This document shows, piece by piece, positions 7,536 through 11,871 of a stretch of 11,871 bases of DNA (its first letter is position 1; each line of letters opens with the position of its first letter). Source of the stretch: Rhodospirillales bacterium RIFCSPLOWO2_12_FULL_67_15 (GTDB taxonomy: Bacteria; Pseudomonadota; Alphaproteobacteria; Rhodospirillales; 2-12-FULL-67-15); contig MIAC01000107.1 in assembly GCA_001830475.1 (NCBI GenBank), positions 1-11,871 on the forward strand, written 5' to 3'. The position numbers and the translations under genes are program-made. The notes under the pieces are model-generated. The model was not told the DNA's origin. It saw nothing but the letters and a program-made list of their open reading frames with translations, and searched no databases.

Positions 7536-8639
7536 CTAGCCGCGGCGGAGGAACGCCGCCAGAGCGTCGGCGACGGTCCGCATCTGGGCCTCGGTCAACT
7601 CCGGATACATGGGCAACGACAAAATCCGGTCCTTGGCCGCCTCGGCGGCGGGAAAATCGCCGGGACGGTAACCCAATTCGGCATAGCACGGTTGCAGGTG
7701 CACGCACGCGGGATAGTGAACCTGGGCCATCACGCCCTGGGCACGCAGGAACGCTAGACATTCGTCGCGCCGGTCCACTTCGACGACGTAGAGATGATAG
7801 ACGGCCTTGGCCCAAGGCGCCTCCCGGGGAAGCCGGACCGGCAACCCGGCGAGCAACTCGCCGTAACGCTTCGCCCGCGCGCGCCGCGTCTCGGTCCAGC
7901 GGACCAGGTGCGGAAGCTTGGCGCGAAGGATCGCGGCTTGGAGGGTATCGAGGCGCGAGTTCCAGCCGGCCATCGCGTGGCGGAAGCGCTCCTTCTGGCC
8001 GTAATCGGCCAGGCACCAGACCCGTTCGGCCAGGACGTCGTCGTCGCTGGTGACCGCACCGCCGTCGCCGTAGCACCCGAGATTTTTGCTCGGATAGAAA
8101 CTGTAACAAGCGAGATCGCCGAACGAGCCGACCTTCTTCCCGTGCACTTCGGCGAGCGGCGCCTGGGCGATGTCCTCGACAACGCGAATCCCGCGCGGGC
8201 GGCAAATCGCCATGATCCGGTCCATCGGCGCGGGATGCCCGAACATATGGACCGGAAGCACCGCCTTGGTCCGGGGCGTAAGGGCACGCCCTAAATCGTC
8301 CGCGTCCATCTGCCCGGTCGCCGGGTCGATATCGACGAACGCCAGCCGCGCGCCGGCGTGCGACACGGCGAAGGCCGTGGAAATCCAAGTGTTCGGAACC
8401 GTGATCGCCTCGTCGCCCGGACCGAGATCGAGGGCGCGGAGGGCGAGATTGAGCGCATCCGTCCCCGACGCGACGCCGATCGCGTGCCGCGCCCCGACGG
8501 CGGCGGCGAATTCCCGCTCGAAGGCCGCCAAGGCCGGACCGCGAATGAAAGACGAACTTTCGATCACCTCGGTCATGGCGCGATCGATTTCGGCCTTGAG
8601 CGAATGGTATTGGGCCTTGAGATCGACGAAGGGAACCAT
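7536..8639 (-). CDS. PLP-dependent sugar aminotransferase, DegT/DnrJ/EryC1/StrS family
   Basis: This enzyme converts a keto group of a nucleotide sugar to an amine, usually with glutamate as donor, in the cytoplasm. The 367-residue product opens with VPFVDLKAQY. SGTDALNLAL (58-67) binds the cofactor phosphate, VVEDIAQA contains Asp156 that pairs with the pyridine nitrogen, and YSFYPSKNLGCYGDGGAV contains Lys185, the Schiff-base lysine. NSRLDTLQAA and VHYP follow as in the family. The sequence and the partner acetyltransferase suggest a 3-keto sugar (WbpE, QdtB or FdtB type), but position and sugar are inference. The ATG at 8639 follows the accA stop by 7 nt, and its likely ribosome site (GAG) overlaps that stop, suggesting translational coupling. 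A start farther upstream would run into accA and is not supported. Confidence 0.92.
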   Translation of the reverse strand: MVPFVDLKAQYHSLKAEIDRAMTEVIESSSFIRGPALAAFEREFAAAVGARHAIGVASGTDALNLALRALDLGPGDEAITVPNTWISTAFAVSHAGARLAFVDIDPATGQMDADDLGRALTPRTKAVLPVHMFGHPAPMDRIMAICRPRGIRVVEDIAQAPLAEVHGKKVGSFGDLACYSFYPSKNLGCYGDGGAVTSDDDVLAERVWCLADYGQKERFRHAMAGWNSRLDTLQAAILRAKLPHLVRWTETRRARAKRYGELLAGLPVRLPREAPWAKAVYHLYVVEVDRRDECLAFLRAQGVMAQVHYPACVHLQPCYAELGYRPGDFPAAEAAKDRILSLPMYPELTEAQMRTVADALAAFLRRG

Positions 8640-8646
8640 GATTCGC

Positions 8647-9603
8647 TCAGGCGACTCCTTTCCGCCCGATTTCAAGAAACTTCTCGTGCCGGCGGGCACG
8701 GAGCGCTTCGCCGTCGAGACCGTCGAGCGCGCCGAGCGCCGCTTCGATCGCGTCGCCGGCGGCGGCAATCGCGGTTTTCGGCTCGCGGTGCGCGCCGCCG
8801 AGCGGCTCCGCGATCACCCGGTCGATCACGCCGAAGCCGAGCAGGTCCTGGGCGGTGAGGCGCAGCGCTTCCGCCGCCACCACCTTGGCCTGGTCGCCGT
8901 CGCGCCAGAGGATCGAGGCGCAGCCCTCGGGCGAGATGACGGAATAGATCGCGTGTTCCATCATCATCACCGCGTTGCCGGCGGCGAGCGCGATCGCGCC
9001 GCCCGAGCCGCCTTCGCCGATGACCACGCTGACGAGCGGCACGCGCAACGCGAGACACGTATCGATCGAGCGCGCGATCGCCTCCGACTGCCCGCGCGCC
9101 TCGGCGTCCACGCCGGGGTACGCGCCGGGCGTGTCGACCAACGTCACGACGGGCAAGCCGAAGCGATCCGCCAATTCCATCAGCCGGCGCGCCTTGCGGT
9201 AGCCTTCGGGCCTGGCCATGCCGAAGTTGTGCTTGATGCGGTCTTCGGTTGTCGAGCCCTTTTCGTGGCCGATCGCCATCACCGCGCGGCCGCGGAACCA
9301 GCCGAGTCCGCCGACGATGGCGCGGTCTTCGGCAAACGCCCTATCGCCGGCGAGCGGCGTGAACTCCTCGATCAGCGCCCCGATGTAGTCGAGCGCATGC
9401 GGCCGGTCGGGGTGGCGCGCGACCTGGGCCTTCTGCCAGGGCGTGAGCTTGGCGTAGGTCTGGCGGATTTGCTTTTCCACCTTCCCTTGCAGCCGGGCGA
9501 CATCTTCGAGGATGTTGACGCCGTTTCGGCCCGAAAGGTGCCGGAGTTCCTCGATCTTGCCCTCGATCTCGGCGATCGGCTTTTCAAAGTCGAGATAATG
9601 CAT
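8647..9603 (-). CDS. accA: Acetyl-CoA carboxylase carboxyltransferase subunit alpha
   Basis: AccA pairs with AccD to move the carboxyl group from carboxybiotin to acetyl-CoA, giving malonyl-CoA, the committed step of fatty-acid synthesis. The product has 318 residues, essentially the E. coli length. It begins with [10 protein letters not shown] and a helical region with [15 protein letters not shown]. Then come [45 protein letters not shown] (156-164) and the oxyanion-hole GEGGSGGA (196-203), with [13 protein letters not shown] after that. The ATG at 9603 has a good Shine-Dalgarno sequence (GAGG, five bases away); the frame is open farther upstream but has no homologous sequence. It is followed after 7 nt by the sugar aminotransferase gene, so it probably heads the leftward operon. 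It is divergent from the metal transporter, with 125 bp between them and no convincing promoter box seen. Confidence 0.97.
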   Translation of the reverse strand: MHYLDFEKPIAEIEGKIEELRHLSGRNGVNILEDVARLQGKVEKQIRQTYAKLTPWQKAQVARHPDRPHALDYIGALIEEFTPLAGDRAFAEDRAIVGGLGWFRGRAVMAIGHEKGSTTEDRIKHNFGMARPEGYRKARRLMELADRFGLPVVTLVDTPGAYPGVDAEARGQSEAIARSIDTCLALRVPLVSVVIGEGGSGGAIALAAGNAVMMMEHAIYSVISPEGCASILWRDGDQAKVVAAEALRLTAQDLLGFGVIDRVIAEPLGGAHREPKTAIAAAGDAIEAALGALDGLDGEALRARRHEKFLEIGRKGVA

Positions 9604-9728
9604 GGGCGCCTCAATAGCACGGGGAAGCCCTTGAAGCGATGGGGAAAAGCGGTGCAAACTCAAGAAGTTCGCACGCGTAGGCCACGGATGTCGAACGCCC
9701 TTTGGCGCTCCCGAAGAGGACCCGATCC

Positions 9729-10706
9729 ATGAGCGAAGACGACGCCCTCGCGCACGCCCATATCCTCGACGGCCGCGGCGGCGCCAAGGAGGTCGGCTGG
9801 ACCGAGATCGCGGCCTGGACTCCCGAACAGGGCGTCCTCTGGGTTCACCTCGATATCGAAAATCCCGCAAGCCGCGCTTGGATCGAACGCGAGCCCGGTT
9901 TGGGCGAAATGATCGCCGAGGCCGTGACCGAATCGGAAACGCGACCGCGCAGCGTGGCGATGAAGGACGGATTGCTCGTCATCTTGCGCGGCATCACCCA
10001 TATCCCGGGACCCGAACCCAGCCAAATGGTTTCGCTCCGCATGTGGCTGAACGAAGCGCGCGTCGTCTCCGGCCGGCGCTGGCGACTCACCTCGGCGGAT
10101 ACGGTCCGTCGCGCGCTCGAGCGCAACGACGGCCCCCGCACCAGCGCCGAGCTTCTGGTCGCGCTCGCCGAGCACCTCACCGACAGCATCGCGCCGGCCA
10201 TCGACGAACTCGAGGACATGCTCGACGTGGTCGAGATGTATCTTCCCGAAGCGAAGGATACGGAACTGGCCAACGATCTCGCCGGCGCGCGGCGCCAGGC
10301 GATCCAGATGCGCCGGCACATGGGGCCGCAGCGCGATGCGATCGCGCACCTCTTGATCGAACGCGCGCCGTGGCTCGGCGAATCGGAGCGGACGCAATTG
10401 CGCGAGGTGCGCGATCAGATGTCCCGCCACCTCGAAGACCTGGACGCCACCCGCGAGCGCGCCCAAATCGCCCAGGATCAACTCGCGAGCCGCAGCCGCC
10501 AGCAGCTTCAGCGCACCATGTACATTCTCGCCGTGGTGACGGCCCTGTTCATGCCGCTCACCTTCATCACCGGGCTTCTCGGCATGAACGTCGGCGGCAT
10601 CCCGGGCGGGCAAAGCCCATTCGGCTTCGTCGGCGTGCTCGCGGCGACGGTTGTCGTCTTTCTCGTCCTGATCTGGGTCTTCCGGCGGATGAACCTGATC
10701 CGCTGA
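9729..10706 (+). CDS. zntB: CorA-family metal ion transporter, ZntB-like
   Basis: CorA-superfamily proteins form pentameric inner-membrane channels for Mg2+, Co2+ or, for ZntB, Zn2+. The 325-residue product has a large cytoplasmic N-terminal domain ([16 protein letters not shown] onward). A long helical stalk follows at about 140-262 ([17 protein letters not shown], then a charged run to [10 protein letters not shown]), and two C-terminal membrane helices lie at about 265-284 and 298-318. The first ends in the signature GMNVGG (Gly285-Met286-Asn287), followed by IPG, the form typical of the ZntB branch. The basic end RRMNLIR fits a cytoplasmic C-terminus. Length agrees with ZntB (about 327). 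The ATG at 9729 has an AGAGGA eight bases upstream; a TTG at 9702 is possible but unlikely. The gene ends 18 bp from the convergent malyl-CoA lyase. Zn2+ versus Mg2+ preference cannot be read from sequence. Confidence 0.88.
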   Translation: MSEDDALAHAHILDGRGGAKEVGWTEIAAWTPEQGVLWVHLDIENPASRAWIEREPGLGEMIAEAVTESETRPRSVAMKDGLLVILRGITHIPGPEPSQMVSLRMWLNEARVVSGRRWRLTSADTVRRALERNDGPRTSAELLVALAEHLTDSIAPAIDELEDMLDVVEMYLPEAKDTELANDLAGARRQAIQMRRHMGPQRDAIAHLLIERAPWLGESERTQLREVRDQMSRHLEDLDATRERAQIAQDQLASRSRQQLQRTMYILAVVTALFMPLTFITGLLGMNVGGIPGGQSPFGFVGVLAATVVVFLVLIWVFRRMNLIR

Positions 10707-10724
10707 AGGTTTCGGCCGGTACGA

Positions 10725-11708
10725 CTACTTCCTGGCCTTCGCCACCTGCTCCGCCTTCTGCACCATCACTTCGGCCTGGCGGATGGAGGCGATGTCGATC
10801 AGCCGGCCGTCGAGCGTGACCGCGCCCTTGCCTTCCTTCTGCGCCTTGGCCATCGCTTCGATGACGCGGCGGGCCTTGGTCACTTCCGCCTCGCTCGGGC
10901 TGAAGAGGGTGTTGGCGAGTTCGACCTGGGTCGGATGGATCGCCCATTTGCCTTCGCAGCCGAGCACGGCGGCGCGCTTGGCCTGGGCGGCGTAGCCGTC
11001 CGGATCCTGGATGTCGCCGAAGGGACCGTCGATCGGGCGAAGGCCGTTCGCGCGGGCCGCGACCACGAGCCGCGCGATCGGATAGTGCCACATGTCGCCC
11101 CAATGGACCTCGCGCTTCTTGCCGGCGTCGGGATCGGTCAATACGGCGTAATCGGGGTTGGGGCCGCCGATGTTGACGGTGCGCGCGCGGGTCGAGGCGG
11201 CGTAATCGGCGACGCCGAAATGGAGCGACTCGATCCGTTTGCTGGCCTGGGCGATCGCGTCGATGTTCTGCATCCCGAGCGCGGTCTCGATGATGAGTTC
11301 GAAGCCGATCCGTTTCTTCGCCTTGGTCGCGGTCTCGATCTGCGTCACCAGCATATCGAGCGCATAGACGTCGGCGGCGGTGCCGACCTTCGGGATCATG
11401 ATCAGGTCGAGCTTGTCCGGCGCCTGTTCGAGCACGTCCACCACGTCGCGGTACATGTAATGGGTATCGAGCCCGTTGACGCGGACCGAAAGGGTCTTGC
11501 CGCCCCAATCCATGTCGTTGAGGGCCTGGACGATGTTCTTGCGCGCCTGTTCCTTGTCGTCGGGGGCGACGGCGTCCTCAAGGTCGAGAAAGATCACGTC
11601 GGCGGCGCTGCCCGGCGCTTTTTCGAGGAAGCGCGGGTTCGAACCCGGCACCGCCAGTTCGCTGCGGTTGAGCCGCGCCGGACATTGTTCGACAAGGGTG
11701 AAGCTCAT
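10725..11708 (-). CDS. mcl1: L-malyl-CoA/beta-methylmalyl-CoA lyase (HpcH/HpaI aldolase, CitE-like)
   Basis: This Mg2+-dependent lyase reversibly splits malyl-CoA to acetyl-CoA plus glyoxylate, and beta-methylmalyl-CoA to propionyl-CoA plus glyoxylate. It serves the ethylmalonyl-CoA pathway, the serine cycle or glyoxylate assimilation. The 327-residue product closely follows the Rhodobacter Mcl1 pattern: RLNRSELAVPGSNPRFLEKA, DVIFLDLEDAVAPDDK, SVRVNGLDT (Arg76), MIPKVG, FELIIETALG (Glu141), FGVADYAAS (Asp168), IDGPFGDIQD, GKWAIHPTQV and LDGRLIDIASIRQAEV (Asp300). By family knowledge, the Arg contacts substrate, Glu141/Asp168 hold magnesium and the late Asp acts across the subunit interface. 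The ATG at 11708 has a strong GAGGAG seven bases upstream and is preferred to an in-frame ATG at 11759. It is divergent from a probable glyoxylate/hydroxypyruvate reductase. Other CitE-like enzymes remain possible, but the match is strong. Confidence 0.92.
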   Translation of the reverse strand: MSFTLVEQCPARLNRSELAVPGSNPRFLEKAPGSAADVIFLDLEDAVAPDDKEQARKNIVQALNDMDWGGKTLSVRVNGLDTHYMYRDVVDVLEQAPDKLDLIMIPKVGTAADVYALDMLVTQIETATKAKKRIGFELIIETALGMQNIDAIAQASKRIESLHFGVADYAASTRARTVNIGGPNPDYAVLTDPDAGKKREVHWGDMWHYPIARLVVAARANGLRPIDGPFGDIQDPDGYAAQAKRAAVLGCEGKWAIHPTQVELANTLFSPSEAEVTKARRVIEAMAKAQKEGKGAVTLDGRLIDIASIRQAEVMVQKAEQVAKARK

Positions 11709-11738
11709 GGGGTTGCTCCTCGGATCGAGACGCGGAAG

Positions 11739-11759
11739 TTGCCCGAGGCCGCCCGGCAA
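11739..11759. promoter_or_regulatory. Possible LysR-type operator (TTGCC-N11-GGCAA)
   Basis: Five-base arms, TTGCC at 11739-11743 and GGCAA at 11755-11759, are separated by 11 bases between two divergent genes. That spacing resembles the T-N11-A core bound by LysR-type regulators, which commonly control divergent operons. The arms are short and no regulator gene is in the window, so this is a candidate only. Confidence 0.3.
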
Positions 11760-11797
11760 TGCAAGACTGTCGAGGCCCTATCCCGAGGGAGAAATCC

Positions 11798-11871
11798 ATG
11801 CCCCGCAAGCCCGTCGTCCTCGTCTGCCGCAAGATTCCCGACGAGGTCGAGGCGCGCCTCAGGCGCGACTA
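11798..11871 (+). CDS. Probable D-glycerate dehydrogenase/glyoxylate-hydroxypyruvate reductase (5' end only)
   Basis: Only 24 full codons are present: an ATG at 11798 preceded by a good Shine-Dalgarno sequence (GGGAG, about 8 bases away). The peptide contains KPVVLVCRKIP and DEVEARLRRDY. This resembles the N-terminus of D-isomer-specific 2-hydroxyacid dehydrogenases, specifically the D-glycerate dehydrogenase/glyoxylate reductase group, where a short beta-strand (VLV), an Arg-Lys-hydrophobic-Pro step and a following helix open the substrate domain. Such enzymes reduce glyoxylate or hydroxypyruvate with NAD(P)H in the cytoplasm. Divergence from malyl-CoA lyase, which releases glyoxylate, supports the call. 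The NAD-binding motif lies outside the window, so the assignment rests on a short peptide and context. Confidence 0.6.
   Translation, partial: MPRKPVVLVCRKIPDEVEARLRRD

Noticed and set aside
7094..8053. 319-codon plus-strand frame opposite the acyltransferase and aminotransferase
   Set aside because: Low-complexity Arg/Pro/Ser/Thr translation; an antisense shadow of two recognisable genes.
7507..8388. Upstream extension of the acyltransferase frame (482 codons in total)
   Set aside because: The extra part lies within the aminotransferase gene in another frame and is Arg-rich noise; the hexapeptide protein begins sensibly at the GTG at 7506.
9604..9728. Possible promoters in the accA-transporter spacer (for example TTGAAG with an 18-base gap to CAAACT)
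   Set aside because: The -10 matches are only about half of consensus and no box is convincing on either strand. A GTTCG/CGAAC dyad is too short and widely spaced to call.
8170..9732. 520-codon plus-strand frame
   Set aside because: It covers the antisense of the aminotransferase start and all of accA, both well supported; its translation is Arg/Ala/Gly-rich and featureless.

Overview
The window reads as chromosomal DNA of a high-GC alphaproteobacterium. The evidence is argJ divergent from secA, an AccA with an alphaproteobacterial-style sequence, and a malyl-CoA lyase very like the Rhodobacter Mcl1 type. Rhodospirillales is my best guess at the order, but it is only a guess. No RNA genes, insertion sequences, integrases, CRISPR arrays or origins were seen, and no gap between genes exceeds 190 bases.

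Layout: (1) Positions 1-816, minus strand: the 5' two-thirds of argJ (arginine biosynthesis), running off the left edge. (2) A 187-bp divergent spacer with a good sigma-70-type promoter for secA and an 8-bp inverted repeat. (3) 1004-3679, plus: full-length secA with its zinc-binding tail. (4) 3807-5940, plus: a radical SAM/SPASM iron-sulfur enzyme, then a family 2 glycosyltransferase 10 nt downstream. (5) 5949-8639, minus: in transcription order, a PLP sugar aminotransferase, a hexapeptide-repeat acyltransferase and an unassigned DXD glycosyltransferase. Together these look like part of a surface-glycan pathway that makes, N-acylates and transfers a 3-amino sugar. (6) 8647-9603, minus: accA, lying directly upstream of the aminotransferase with only 7 nt between them, so fatty-acid synthesis and amino-sugar genes probably share a transcript. 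(7) 9729-10706, plus: a ZntB/CorA-type metal transporter. (8) 10725-11708, minus: malyl-CoA/beta-methylmalyl-CoA lyase. (9) 11798 onward, plus: the first 24 codons of a probable D-glycerate dehydrogenase/glyoxylate reductase, divergent from the lyase.

The five glycan genes form a block between two housekeeping genes, secA and accA. Part of the block (roughly 3.8-7.0 kb) is visibly richer in A+T than its surroundings, which suggests the glycan genes have a separate history. The most thought-provoking part is the radical SAM/SPASM enzyme coupled to a glycosyltransferase and facing an amino-sugar operon. The set could build or modify an unusual sugar, although the actual substrate cannot be read from sequence. 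The right end links glyoxylate production (malyl-CoA lyase) to possible glyoxylate or hydroxypyruvate reduction.
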